Shown here: positions 7,592 through 15,984 of the stretch, in pieces | Position numbering within the stretch: position 1 is the stretch's first letter | Layout of the letters: every line of letters begins with the position of its first letter | NCBI GenBank assembly: GCA_016714985.1 | Contig: JADKBS010000032.1 | Location: forward strand, 16,571-80,570 | Direction: 5' to 3' | From: Saprospiraceae bacterium | Lineage (GTDB): Bacteria; Bacteroidota; Bacteroidia; Chitinophagales; Saprospiraceae | DNA length: 64,000 bases | Made by a program: the position numbers and the translations under genes | The notes under the pieces: generated by a model | Databases searched by the model: none | Seen by the model: the letters and a program-made list of their open reading frames with translations, nothing else | Told to the model about the DNA's origin: nothing

Positions 7592-9319
7592 ATGCCTAAC
7601 ATCAACGGGAAAGCACAACAAGATCGCACCTACGACGCCATCGTCGTGGGCAGCGGTATCAGCGGCGGGTGGGCCGCCAAGGAACTCACCGAAAAGGGCC
7701 TCAACGTGCTCATGCTGGAACGGGGCAGGAACATGGAACATGTCAAGGGCTATACCGGGGCGCTCAACAACCCCTGGGACGTGAAGAACCGGGGCATGAT
7801 TCCGAAGGAAATCCTCGACCAGCACCCCGTTCAGAAAGATTGCTACGCCTTCCAAATTGACAATCAGGACTTTTGGGTGAACGACATCCAGAACCCCTAC
7901 CAACAGGACAAACCCTTCAATTGGTTTAGGGGCGACCACCTTGGCGGGCGCTCGCTCACTTGGGGCAAGCAAAGCTACCGCTGGAGCGAAATGGATTTTG
8001 AAAGCAATGCCCGTGACGGCCACGGCGTGGACTGGCCCATCCGCTACAAGGACCTCGAAAAATGGTACGACTACGTGGAAACCTTTGCTGGCATCAGTGG
8101 CTCAAAGGAAGGGCTGGCCCAACTGCCCGACAGCAAGTACCTGCCCGCCATGGAGATGAACTGCCTCGAAAGGCATACCTCCGCTACCATCAAGAAAAAT
8201 TGGAACGACCGCCGAATGATCATAGGCCGGGTGGCGCACCTGACCGAGCCAAAAGAGCAGCACCTGAAACTGGGACGGGGCAAGTGCCAGCACCGCAACC
8301 GCTGCCATTGGGGCTGCCCTTATGGCGCTTATTTCAGCAGCCTTTCGGCAACGATACCGGCTGCCATGGCCACGGGCCGCCTCACCGTCCGTACCGATGC
8401 CAACGTGAGCGAGGTCATTTACGATGAAAAAACACAACGTGCCACGGGCGTGCGCTTCATTGACCGCAACTCCAAGCAGACCGAGGAGTATTTTGCTAAA
8501 ATCATCTTCCTCAATGCCAGCACCATCGGCACCTCTTTCGTGCTGCTCAACTCCAAGAGCAGCCGCTTCCCCAACGGCCTTGGCAACGACAGCGGCGTCA
8601 TCGGCCACTATCTGATGGACCACCACTTCGGCGTTGGGGCCTTCGGTGTTCACGACGACTTCGGCGACCAGTACTGGTCGGGCCGCAGGCCAAACGGCAT
8701 CTACGTGCCCCGCTTCCGCAACCTGCCTGGCAAGAAGCAGGAAAATGACTACGTGCGGGGCTTCGGCTTTCAGGGCGGGGCTGACCGGGGCGGCTGGGGC
8801 CGGGTGAACGGCAAGCCGGGCTTTGGCGCAGCCATGAAAAAGGAAATGCACGATCCCGGCCAATGGAGCTTCTGGCTCGGCGGCTGGGCGGAGCACCTGC
8901 CGCATTTCGACAACAAGGTCACGCTCGACACTAGCAAGACCGACCCTTGGGGCCTGCCGCTCCTCCATATTGATTGCGAGTTCAAAGACAACGAAAAGGC
9001 GATGCGCAAGGACATCATGAAATGCGCTGCCGAGATGCTCGAAGCCGCTGGCCACAAGAACATCTCCCAGTTCGACGACCTGGAGACGACGCCACCCGGC
9101 CACTGCATCCACGAGATGGGCACCTGTCGCATGGGCAAAGACCCCAAAACCTCGGCGCTGAACGGCAACAACCAAATGTGGAACGTGCCAAATGTCTTCG
9201 TTACGGACGGCTCCTGCATGGCCAGCACTGCCTGCCAGAACCCGTCGCTTACGTACATGGCGCTGACGGCACGGGCGGCGGATATTGCGGTGCAGCAGTT
9301 GAAACGAGGGGAATTGTAG
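7592..9319 (+). CDS. GMC family FAD-dependent oxidoreductase
   Basis: 575 residues from the ATG at 7592. The frame is open further upstream, but that part is repeat sequence. Belongs to the glucose-methanol-choline oxidoreductases, in the subgroup resembling the large subunit of gluconate/sorbitol dehydrogenases. The dinucleotide-binding motif AIVVGSGISGGWAAKEL (Gly20, Gly22, Gly25) opens the FAD domain. The C-terminus has GHCIHEMGTCRMGKDP, NVFVTDGSCM and NPSLTYMALTARAAD, the flavin-closing GMC motifs. Several Cys/His in KCQHRNRCHWGCPYGAYF are typical of this subgroup. A gluconate-dehydrogenase-type small subunit is often adjacent in Bacteroidota but is absent here. Substrate unknown; no signal peptide visible. 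Confidence 0.92.
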   Translation: MPNINGKAQQDRTYDAIVVGSGISGGWAAKELTEKGLNVLMLERGRNMEHVKGYTGALNNPWDVKNRGMIPKEILDQHPVQKDCYAFQIDNQDFWVNDIQNPYQQDKPFNWFRGDHLGGRSLTWGKQSYRWSEMDFESNARDGHGVDWPIRYKDLEKWYDYVETFAGISGSKEGLAQLPDSKYLPAMEMNCLERHTSATIKKNWNDRRMIIGRVAHLTEPKEQHLKLGRGKCQHRNRCHWGCPYGAYFSSLSATIPAAMATGRLTVRTDANVSEVIYDEKTQRATGVRFIDRNSKQTEEYFAKIIFLNASTIGTSFVLLNSKSSRFPNGLGNDSGVIGHYLMDHHFGVGAFGVHDDFGDQYWSGRRPNGIYVPRFRNLPGKKQENDYVRGFGFQGGADRGGWGRVNGKPGFGAAMKKEMHDPGQWSFWLGGWAEHLPHFDNKVTLDTSKTDPWGLPLLHIDCEFKDNEKAMRKDIMKCAAEMLEAAGHKNISQFDDLETTPPGHCIHEMGTCRMGKDPKTSALNGNNQMWNVPNVFVTDGSCMASTACQNPSLTYMALTARAADIAVQQLKRGEL

Positions 9320-9377
9320 GGGCGAACCTTGCGGTCGCCCAGATGGGCCTGAAAGGTTTAAAAAGTTGATAACATAA

Positions 9378-9412
9378 AAAAGGCCATCGGAATTAATGCC
9401 CGATGGCCTTTT
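9378..9412. terminator. Bidirectional intrinsic terminator
   Basis: 13-base perfect stem (AAAAGGCCATCGG and complement) with a 9-base loop, A-run on the left and T-run on the right, between the convergent GMC and lipoprotein genes. Confidence 0.85.
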
Positions 9413-9437
9413 ATGTTTCATCAAGAGTAGGAAGCAA

Positions 9438-10076
9438 TTACTCAATATGATACTCCACCAAGCGGCTTTCGTAATAATCTGGGGTGCTGTAAAATGAAAT
9501 ATAGTGCTGCACCAACCCAACTCCCTTTGCATAGTAATAGGGATAAGTGCGAACCCCAAAGGGAGATTCAAGTCCCAACGGATAAATAAGGAGGTCTTTG
9601 GAAAGGCACTCCTCAAAAGTGCCAGCGGGGACAGTTACAGGGGAGAACCCAGTCTTCATTTTTTCTTCAGTCCAGAACAATGGGAAGTCGCCGCTCCAAG
9701 TCGTGTCTTGTCCCAATAAAATGCCCTGATTTACGGAAAACACTGGCGTTCCCCCATCTGCTTTCACCAAGAACCCGCTGGAGTCACGATAAAGGTGCTC
9801 GAATTCGCCGCCGAAATTGGTGCCTTTCACTTTGGCATAAGTAAAGCCATTCACTACTTCCTCGCCTGTTACGGTCACCGTATCAATCCTAATGTAAGGT
9901 GTTTCGTTGCCCATTGTGTCAATCTTGACCCAATTGTAAATCCAATAGTTGCCGGGTGAGAGCGGAAAGTATTCGGTGGCAGAGATGGGTGCAGTCGTGG
10001 CGTCGTCGTCCTTGTCTTTGCAAGAAAAGGCAAGCATGATAGTGTAGGCCAAAAACAGATAAGCTAGGTTTTTCAT
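9438..10076 (-). CDS. Putative lipoprotein, beta-rich, unknown function
   Basis: 212 residues with signal MKNLAYLFLAYTIMLAFSCK (lipobox AFSC) and an Asp-rich linker. The mature domain begins ATEYFPLSPGNYWIYNW, then EEVVNGFTYAKVKGTNFG, VTVPAGTFEECLS and YYYAKGVGLVQHYI. This pattern (a pro-rich start followed by 'PAGTFE…' and 'KGVGLV…') is a common uncharacterised Bacteroidota surface lipoprotein. Function unknown. It is transcribed alone and ends at a shared terminator. Confidence 0.8.
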   Translation of the reverse strand: MKNLAYLFLAYTIMLAFSCKDKDDDATTAPISATEYFPLSPGNYWIYNWVKIDTMGNETPYIRIDTVTVTGEEVVNGFTYAKVKGTNFGGEFEHLYRDSSGFLVKADGGTPVFSVNQGILLGQDTTWSGDFPLFWTEEKMKTGFSPVTVPAGTFEECLSKDLLIYPLGLESPFGVRTYPYYYAKGVGLVQHYISFYSTPDYYESRLVEYHIE

Positions 10077-10125
10077 CTTGAAACTTAATTTGGTGAAGAA
10101 TGGGGCTATAACGATATGGTGGGCT

Positions 10126-10133
10126 TACTTTTG
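10126..10133 (+). promoter_or_regulatory. Possible Bacteroidota -7 promoter element
   Basis: TACTTTTG matches the Bacteroidota -7 consensus TAnnTTTG and lies 24 bases before the DUF1003 ATG at 10158. No TTTG at the expected -33 distance was found, so support is weak. Confidence 0.3.
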
Positions 10134-10157
10134 TTTAAAGTCAATAAATTAACAGCC

Positions 10158-10718
10158 ATGAAAGCAGCCACCACCTTCCCCCACCAATACCTCGAGAAAA
10201 TGCTCCACACCGAAGACCAGCACCTGCGAAAGCTGCACGGTCTGGTTTCCGATGCCTTGAAGGAAGAAAAATTGATTGTAAAAAACTTGCGGCAGCAATC
10301 CACGGAAAAGTCCACCACCGGCCAGCGCATTGCTGATCAAGTGGCGACCTTTGGCGGAAGCTGGACCTTTATCATCAGCTTCGGCATGGTGCTGGCGGCC
10401 TGGATTGGTGCCAACGTGGTCATGGCCACCAAGGCATTCGATCCGTACCCGTTCATCCTGCTCAACCTGGTGCTGTCCACCATAGCCGCCCTGCAAGCCC
10501 CGGTCATCATGATGTCGCAGAACCGCAAAGAGGAAAAAGACCGAAAACGGGCAGAGAACGACTATATCATCAACTTGAAGGCCGAAATCGAAATCCGCAA
10601 CCTGCACCAAAAAATCAACCTGCTGATGGAGGAGCAGTTCCAGACATTGTTGGATGTGCAGAAGTACCAAGTGCAATTGCTGGAGGAGATTGCAGGGAAG
10701 AAAGGCGGGGGTAAATGA
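10158..10718 (+). CDS. DUF1003 domain membrane protein
   Basis: 186 residues from the ATG at 10158, which follows a plausible promoter; upstream in-frame codons look non-coding. The soluble N-terminus holds a helix ending IADQVATFGGSWTFI, the family signature. Two membrane helices follow (IISFGMVLAAWIGANVV and PFILLNLVLSTIAALQAPVIMM). A long coiled C-terminus is rich in Lys/Glu (SQNRKEEKDRKRAENDYIIN … LLMEEQFQTLLDVQKYQ). DUF1003 proteins are widespread with no settled function. Confidence 0.9.
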   Translation: MKAATTFPHQYLEKMLHTEDQHLRKLHGLVSDALKEEKLIVKNLRQQSTEKSTTGQRIADQVATFGGSWTFIISFGMVLAAWIGANVVMATKAFDPYPFILLNLVLSTIAALQAPVIMMSQNRKEEKDRKRAENDYIINLKAEIEIRNLHQKINLLMEEQFQTLLDVQKYQVQLLEEIAGKKGGGK

Positions 10719-10742
10719 AATTGGGAAATTGGGAAATTGAGT
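10718..10742. repeat. Tandem repeat of GAAATTGG
   Basis: Three consecutive 8-base units (GAAATTGG, GAAATTGG, GAAATTGA) directly after the DUF1003 stop. The same motif family occurs inside the sensor kinase gene at 48507-48599. Confidence 0.7.
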
Positions 10743-10761
10743 GAAGCGATTGAACCCTCAA

Positions 10762-12186
10762 TCACTCGGAATAGTACAACCTCTCCTCCTCCGTAACCCG
10801 CCAGATTTGCAGCAATTGGGCATTCAGTTTGGAGGCATTGGGGTGCGTGATTTTTTCATTCCAGCCAAGCACGGGACAGTCGCTGGCCAGTTTCACTTTA
10901 TTTTCCGAGGAGCGGGCAATGGTTTCCAGTGCCGCTTTTTCGCAGTCGTTGTGGTCAAACTCCGGCAGGTCGGCAGTGGTGACTGCCAGCGAAAGGGCGG
11001 CCAAGCCCCAGGCATACCAGCGGCGTTTCGGCCAGTTGTTGCGGAGCAATATAATTGCCGTTTTTGCATAAAAAAATACCAAGCAAAGCGTGACGGGCAG
11101 TATCGTATCGTGCCGGACGATGAGTGAGCGATAGTGCCGGTATCCGCCCAAAGGCAACAGCAGCAGGTATGCGACGATGAAAACGATTAGCCATTTCCCA
11201 ATGAGCTTGACTTGGGCTTTGTCTTGGGCACTAGCGAATTTCCGTATCAAAACGAGGTTGACCACAATGCCCAATAGCAGCAGTGGGAAGCCCAATTTCA
11301 AGGTCAAAATTGAGGCAAGCCCACGCAGTAGGGCAGGGTAGCGCCCTGTCAAGGAAATGATGGCAGGGCTGTCCGATTCGCTGTTGAAGCTGCCAACGTA
11401 AAGCGACCAAAGCGAGAGTAGCACGACCAGCATGAAATAAAAAAGCAGTGGTTTGGGCATTTCGGCAGCGGCTTTGGTTGCCCTTCGGGCAATGGGAAAG
11501 TCGGTCAGTTCACGCATGTTTTTCACATAAAAAAATAGCAAGGCAAATGGGCAAACGATGAGCAAAATGCCCGGCACGAGCGGCCCGCTCAATGGCAGTG
11601 CCACGGCCAAGGGCAGCAGCCAGAGGTGTTGCCAACGCTGGACATTGCCGCGGTAAAAAGGGAGGAAAAAGGCCAATAGGAAGGCCATCGGCAACGGGTA
11701 GAAAAAGGTGTAGGTGATGGATTTTTCGATGATGCCCATCTGTAGATTGTAGCCATAGGCTTGGAAAAACGGCGTTACCAACGCTGCGGCCAGCAGCAGT
11801 TCCCAGCGGCGGTTCCCACCTACGGCGAATGCGGCCAGCAGTCCAATAAGGGCCAATTGTAAGGCGGTTTTCAGCAGGGCACTGGAGCGGTAAACGCTGT
11901 TGACGGGATTCGAAAACGCTTGTAGAGCTTGTGGCAAGTGCATGAAAAACCAACGCATCGGGGCATGAACGAAGTAGCGGTTGGGGGCGCAGTACCGCTC
12001 GCCCTCCAGTACGGTGAGGCCAAAGGGGTCGTGCAGCACCTGCTCATATTTGTCCGCTGGCACGACGATGGGGGCGATGTCGCCATCGAGCACAGCGTTC
12101 AGGTGCTGGAAGAAGGAATATCCCCCGTCTAACAAGAGGAACAGCACCACCAGTACGAGGATGGCGTGTGGCGGCTCAGTGCGCAT
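10762..12186 (-). CDS. Polytopic membrane protein of unknown function
   Basis: 474 residues from the ATG at 12186 (MRTEPPHAILVLVVLFLLL). About ten hydrophobic segments are visible, with a periplasmic-looking region after the first (HLNAVLDGDIAPIVVPADKY) and a soluble C-terminus (CEKAALETIARSSENKVKL…). The Asp-rich loop after the first helix and the helix number are reminiscent of glycosyltransferase-like membrane proteins, but no signature is decisive. The gene overlaps the end of the upstream channel-like gene by 11 bases, so the two are almost certainly translated from one mRNA. Confidence 0.75.
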   Translation of the reverse strand: MRTEPPHAILVLVVLFLLLDGGYSFFQHLNAVLDGDIAPIVVPADKYEQVLHDPFGLTVLEGERYCAPNRYFVHAPMRWFFMHLPQALQAFSNPVNSVYRSSALLKTALQLALIGLLAAFAVGGNRRWELLLAAALVTPFFQAYGYNLQMGIIEKSITYTFFYPLPMAFLLAFFLPFYRGNVQRWQHLWLLPLAVALPLSGPLVPGILLIVCPFALLFFYVKNMRELTDFPIARRATKAAAEMPKPLLFYFMLVVLLSLWSLYVGSFNSESDSPAIISLTGRYPALLRGLASILTLKLGFPLLLLGIVVNLVLIRKFASAQDKAQVKLIGKWLIVFIVAYLLLLPLGGYRHYRSLIVRHDTILPVTLCLVFFYAKTAIILLRNNWPKRRWYAWGLAALSLAVTTADLPEFDHNDCEKAALETIARSSENKVKLASDCPVLGWNEKITHPNASKLNAQLLQIWRVTEEERLYYSE

Positions 12187-12526
12187 TTTCAGCCAAGTGA
12201 AGTTTGTGTAGCAGGCGGTGCAGGGCTGGCGCAATGACAATGGACACCGCTGCTAGGAATGCAATGCCGCTGTACAAGGCGTAAAATGCAGCGAACAGTT
12301 TGCAGCTATCAGTTTCGGCGCCGGGGCCGGGGCCCATCCCCGTCAAAATCATGGCGGCGTTGTAGAAGCCATCAATCAACGAGAGGCCACCAAGGTAGCA
12401 GTAGCCGAACATGCCCACACCGAGTGAAAAGGCGATGAGCACCGCACTGGCCAAAAAATAGCGGAACACCCGGCGGCGGAAAACGGCGGGCTTGGCAAGG
12501 GGCTGCTTTTTGTGCTCGAATTTCAT
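12176..12526 (-). CDS. Two-helix K+-channel-like protein with non-canonical pore loop
   Basis: 116 residues from the ATG at 12526. The frame is open further upstream but crosses a palindromic repeat. Layout: basic N-terminus, membrane helix 1 (about 22-46), pore-helix-like segment LSLIDGFYNAAMILTGMGPG (about 48-67), and membrane helix 2 ending in FAAFYALYSGIAFLAAVSIV. The arrangement and the trailing KLF..FYALYSG are those of two-helix K+ channels. The selectivity filter position reads TGMGPG rather than TVGYGD. A family with a GGMGP-type filter is widespread and uncharacterised. It overlaps the next gene by 11 bases. Confidence 0.8.
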   Translation of the reverse strand: MKFEHKKQPLAKPAVFRRRVFRYFLASAVLIAFSLGVGMFGYCYLGGLSLIDGFYNAAMILTGMGPGPGAETDSCKLFAAFYALYSGIAFLAAVSIVIAPALHRLLHKLHLAENAH

Positions 12527-12564
12527 GCTGGCGAATTTTTGGCGAAAATAGTCCAAGTTTGCAC

Positions 12565-12729
12565 TTAGGGACGAGACACCAATAAAATGTACATCTTGGC
12601 CGGCTCTTTTTCCTTCTAAATCGCTTAAAAAATAAGTCCGTAGCGCTGCTATGCACTGATTTTTTAAGCGATTTACAAGAAAAAATAGCTCACCCAATCT
12701 TGTACACTTTATTGATGCCTCGTCCCTAA
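12565..12729. repeat. 165-bp fold-back palindrome (MITE-like)
   Basis: The two halves are near-perfect reverse complements. The ends are TTAGGGACGAG and CTCGTCCCTAA; inner blocks AAATCGCTTAAAAAAT (left) and ATTTTTTAAGCGATTT (right) pair exactly, and the centre is a GTAGC/GCTAT turn at about 12646. It sits between the divergent channel-like gene and the EamA gene, so it also occupies their promoter region. It carries no gene, as expected of a miniature inverted-repeat element or a large cruciform. Confidence 0.85.
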
Positions 12730-12745
12730 AACATTCCAACCCACC

Positions 12746-13168
12746 ATGCAGCAAGCCATAATTTTCGCCCTTTTGTCCATGCTCTTTGCGGGCTTCACCT
12801 CTGTAATCGCCAAGATGGGGCTGAAAAACGTCAGCGGGGATGCCGCCCTCGTGGTGCGCACGGTCTTCGTCATGGCCGTCGTGCTGGCCAATGCGGCCCT
12901 GTTCCGCCAATTCAAGGAGCTTAAGGCGCTGACAACCAGTGATATAACCTTTCTCGGCATCTCAGGTTTTACTGCAGCCATGTCGTGGATATTCTTTTAC
13001 AAGGCCATCAAAATCGGCGACGTCTCGCAAATCATCCTGATTGACAAGGCGAGCATTTTGATAACCTTGGTGCTCTCATTCCTCATCCTGAAAGAACCGA
13101 TGACCCTGAAAACCCTCCTCGGTGGTGGGCTGATCCTGAGCGGACTATTGGTCTTGACTTTGAAATAA
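12746..13168 (+). CDS. EamA-domain (DMT superfamily) transporter, single-domain type
   Basis: 140 residues with five membrane helices, that is one EamA repeat rather than the usual two. The N-terminal half carries FAGFTSVIAKMGLKNVSG and the C-terminal half ISGFTAAMSWIFFYKAIKIG, DVSQIILIDKASILITLVL and LLGGGLILSGLLVL. Single-repeat proteins of this COG2510 type are thought to act as dimers; substrate unknown. The start codon lies 16 bases after the fold-back palindrome. The following DUF2809 gene starts 15 bases after its stop. Confidence 0.9.
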   Translation: MQQAIIFALLSMLFAGFTSVIAKMGLKNVSGDAALVVRTVFVMAVVLANAALFRQFKELKALTTSDITFLGISGFTAAMSWIFFYKAIKIGDVSQIILIDKASILITLVLSFLILKEPMTLKTLLGGGLILSGLLVLTLK

Positions 13169-13183
13169 TCAGCAACTTCGCTT

Positions 13184-13552
13184 ATGCTCAAATTCAACCG
13201 AAAATACTTCCTCCTCGCCCTCTTGATTTTCATCCTGGAGGTGCTGATAGCGCTGTATGTCCACGACCGCTTCGTGCGGCCCTATGTAGGAGACGTGCTG
13301 GTGGTCATCCTGCTTTATTGCTTCGCAAAAGCATTCCTGGACCTACCTGCCTTGCATTTGGCCCTTGGCGTGTTGGCGTTCTCCTTTGCCATCGAAATCA
13401 TGCAGTTTTTCGAGGTGGTTGAACTGCTGGGGTTGGGCAGCAATCAACTGGCGAGGGTGGTCATTGGCACCTCTTTCGCTTGGGAGGATTTTTTGGCATA
13501 CACGGCGGGCATCTTGGTAGTCATAATAGTTGAAAACCAGCAGAATCGCTGA
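13184..13552 (+). CDS. DUF2809 membrane protein
   Basis: 122 residues, four membrane helices. The conserved core DRFVRPYVGDVLVVILLYCF identifies DUF2809, and a second conserved stretch EIMQFFEVVELLGLGSNQ precedes the last helix. Function unknown. It starts 15 bases after the EamA gene and ends 57 bases before the YdeI-like gene, forming a likely three-gene rightward unit. Confidence 0.9.
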   Translation: MLKFNRKYFLLALLIFILEVLIALYVHDRFVRPYVGDVLVVILLYCFAKAFLDLPALHLALGVLAFSFAIEIMQFFEVVELLGLGSNQLARVVIGTSFAWEDFLAYTAGILVVIIVENQQNR

Positions 13553-13567
13553 TATTTGCAGCACCCC

Positions 13568-13607
13568 ATCAACCCTTATCCACCTTTTATCCACCATTAT
13601 CAACCCA
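13568..13607. repeat. Short tandem repeat of TTATCCACC/TTATCAACC type
   Basis: Four imperfect copies of ATCAACCC / TTATCCACC lie directly before the ATG at 13610, in the position of the 5' untranslated region. Confidence 0.55.
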
Positions 13608-13609
13608 AA

Positions 13610-14194
13610 ATGGATATCACCGAAGTCTTCTACCCACACACCCGCCAGCACTGGCACAACTGGCTCGCCGAGCACCACTTGATTAAAAAAGAAGTCTGGG
13701 TTCAAAAATTCCTGAAGGCAAGTGGCAAGCCCTGCATTTCCTACGATGACCTCGTGGAGGAATGCCTTTGCTTCGGCTGGATTGACGGCACACAGAAAAA
13801 ATACGACGAGGAAAGTTCCGTACAGCGCATCACGCCCCGCCGCAAGAAGAGCTTCCTCAGCGAACTCAACCGCCAACGCATCTGGAAGCTCCAGCACCTC
13901 GGCCTAATGACCCCAGCGGGCATCGCCCCTATCGAGTCGCAAATCGGCTCGCCCGACGACCCCTTTCAAATCCCTCAATGGATACTGGAATCCCTCCAAC
14001 AGGACGAACAGGTCTGGCGCAACTTCGAGGAGTTTCCGCATTTTTATAAAAGGCTGAAGGTCAACTGGATTACGGAAGCTGGCCAACTGCGCATGGAGGA
14101 GATGCAAAAGCGGCTAAACCACCTGCTAAAAATGACGGCACAGGGCAAACGGTATGGGTCGGAGCCGATGATAGGGTTGGTTTTGGAGGTATGA
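13610..14194 (+). CDS. YdeI/OmpD-associated family protein
   Basis: 194 residues from the ATG at 13610; the upstream in-frame part is tandem repeat. The family signature is clear: HWHNWLAEHHLIKKEVWVQ, then ISYDDLVEECLCFGWIDGTQKKYDE, VQRITPRRKKSFLSELNRQR and the helical C-terminus. Proteins of this group are implicated in stress or bacteriocin susceptibility in other bacteria; the biochemical role is unknown. No signal peptide, so presumably cytoplasmic. It is the last gene of the 12.7-14.2 kb cluster. Confidence 0.9.
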   Translation: MDITEVFYPHTRQHWHNWLAEHHLIKKEVWVQKFLKASGKPCISYDDLVEECLCFGWIDGTQKKYDEESSVQRITPRRKKSFLSELNRQRIWKLQHLGLMTPAGIAPIESQIGSPDDPFQIPQWILESLQQDEQVWRNFEEFPHFYKRLKVNWITEAGQLRMEEMQKRLNHLLKMTAQGKRYGSEPMIGLVLEV

Positions 14195-14390
14195 GGCTAT
14201 GACTGTCCATTCGGTAGGCGTTTGGTGTAGGCGGGATAGCAAAATGCCAATTTGTACGGACCAAGTATGAGTCATATCAGGAAATGACCAAGCAACACAA
14301 CGAGGTATGTAAGTTTAATTGCAGGAATGGAAAATTCAAACCGCTTGCCTACATTTACCGCCCATTTTCACCAGCAAAAAATAAATTGCA

Positions 14391-15179
14391 ATGCAAGAAG
14401 ATAGCGCCAAAATTGACAAAATAGTTCGAGATGCCAACGATTTCAGGCTTGGGGAATACCTCAGCCGAGGCTTCGGGCTTTTTCAGAAGGATCTTGGCGG
14501 CTTTATCGTGTTCACCCTGGTTTTCATCATTATTTCGATGGTAATAGGGGTAATTCCGTTCGTTGGCAGCCTTGCCAATTCCTTGGTTGTTGGCCCCGTT
14601 GCCGCAGCGGGTTTTTACCTCGTGGCCCGTCGGCTCGACCGGGGGGAGGCCGCCGAGTTCGGCCAGTACTTCAAGGGGTTCGACTATGCGGGAAAGCTAG
14701 TATTGGCGGCCCTTGCCACTTCTATCATTTCAGGCTTGGCCTTCATACCGTTCATAATGGCTGTTTGGGATCCCAGTTGGGTGGAGTGGTACCAAGAGAT
14801 CATCCAAAATCCCGGCCAACCGCTCCCTGAGGTGCCCGTACTGCCCCCGCTGTGGTCGTTATTGTTGCTGTTGCCTGTGGTCTGTCTGGCCATTGCCTAC
14901 AGCTTTACCTATCATTTCATCATCTTCCACGGGCTGGATTTTTGGCCAGCGATGGAAGCGAGCCGCAGGCTGCTGACCAAGCATTTTTTCATGTTCTTCA
15001 TGTTCGGGCTGGTGCTTGGCCTTATCTTGGTTTTTAGCCTTTTTGTCTTCTGCGTTGGCATATTGGCGGGCTTCCCCGTTGTTTATTGCGCACTCTATGC
15101 TGCCTTTGCCGACCTCACCAAACTCAATGTTGCACCGTTAGACGAAGAGGAGGGGTTAGAACGGCATTTGGTGGATTGA
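14391..15179 (+). CDS. Polytopic membrane protein (DUF975-like architecture)
   Basis: 262 residues. A charged cytoplasmic N-terminus (LGEYLSRGFGLFQKDLGGF) is followed by about six membrane helices, including VIGVIPFVGSLANSLVVGPV, WSLLLLLPVVCLAIAYSFTY and FMFGLVLGLILVFSLFVFC. The 'R…F..F..DLGGFI' start and the GPV..G.Y…R helix resemble the DUF975 and glycerophosphodiester phosphodiesterase membrane-domain group. Function unknown. It stands alone, 196 bases after the previous gene. Confidence 0.75.
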   Translation: MQEDSAKIDKIVRDANDFRLGEYLSRGFGLFQKDLGGFIVFTLVFIIISMVIGVIPFVGSLANSLVVGPVAAAGFYLVARRLDRGEAAEFGQYFKGFDYAGKLVLAALATSIISGLAFIPFIMAVWDPSWVEWYQEIIQNPGQPLPEVPVLPPLWSLLLLLPVVCLAIAYSFTYHFIIFHGLDFWPAMEASRRLLTKHFFMFFMFGLVLGLILVFSLFVFCVGILAGFPVVYCALYAAFADLTKLNVAPLDEEEGLERHLVD

Positions 15180-15272
15180 TGGGGGCATCAACACTTACTC
15201 GTGCCTTGGTTAAATAATCCGAGTCATTGAACTACCGCTTCCAACAAGCGTTTTTTTGCCTAAAACCCATTT

Positions 15273-15914
15273 ATGACGGTAGAAATCTGGTCCGATATCG
15301 CCTGCCCGTTCTGCTATATCGGCAAGCGGCGATTTGAGCGGGCGCTGGCGCAATTTGAAGGAAAAAACGAGGTAGCCGTCACTTGGCGCAGCTTCCAGCT
15401 CGATCCCACATTGGAGACCGACCCCAGCATCAGTGCTGTGGCGTCCTTGGCTGAGAAAAAAGGCTGGTCGCTGGAGCAGACCCATCAAGCACAGGCCTAC
15501 GTGACCCAAATGGCGGCAGGCGAAGGGCTTGCCTACTATTTCGACAAGCAGGTGGTTGCCAATACCTTCGATGCGCACCGCCTCACCCATTTTGCGAAGC
15601 AGCATGGCAAGCAACTGGAGGCCGAGGAGGCCATTTTCCACGCCTATTTTACCGAAGGAAAAAACATCGCCGACCACGATGCGCTGGCCGAAATCGGTGC
15701 CGCCATCGGACTCGACCCCGTGGCCGTGCGGGCCGCCCTCGCCTCCGATGCCCATGTCGATGGGGTAGGCGAGGACATCCAACTCGCCCAGCAATTCGGT
15801 ATCAGCAGCGTGCCCTTTTTTGTTTTCGATCGGAAATATGCGGTGTCGGGAGCGCAGGAAGTGGGAGCTTTTTTGCAGGTGATGGAGCGGACGCAAGCGG
15901 CTACTGCTGGTTGA
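15273..15914 (+). CDS. DsbA-family oxidoreductase, FrnE-like
   Basis: 213 residues. The thioredoxin-fold active site is SDIACPFCYIGKRRFE with Cys11 and Cys14; the cis-Pro loop is GISSVPFFVFDRKY. An all-helical insertion (VTQMAAGEGLAYYF … DAHRLTHFAKQHGKQLEAEE) separates the two halves of the fold, as in FrnE. There is no signal peptide, so it acts in the cytoplasm, probably as a thiol-disulfide oxidoreductase or isomerase. Length is normal for the family. Confidence 0.92.
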   Translation: MTVEIWSDIACPFCYIGKRRFERALAQFEGKNEVAVTWRSFQLDPTLETDPSISAVASLAEKKGWSLEQTHQAQAYVTQMAAGEGLAYYFDKQVVANTFDAHRLTHFAKQHGKQLEAEEAIFHAYFTEGKNIADHDALAEIGAAIGLDPVAVRAALASDAHVDGVGEDIQLAQQFGISSVPFFVFDRKYAVSGAQEVGAFLQVMERTQAATAG

Positions 15915-15984
15915 TTTTGAAAAAAAGCGGTGTACGGGTTTCCACTGCTTTCCCATTTTTGAATACCTTTGATTTTCGCAACGC

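Noticed and set aside
8102..9616. Long open frame antisense to the GMC gene (about 500 codons)
   Set aside because: Composition is Ala/Val/Arg-rich without domain signature; it mirrors the codon structure of the well-supported GMC gene.
12565..12729. Integron attC-type site
   Set aside because: No integrase, no cassette structure, and the arms are far more symmetric than attC sites.
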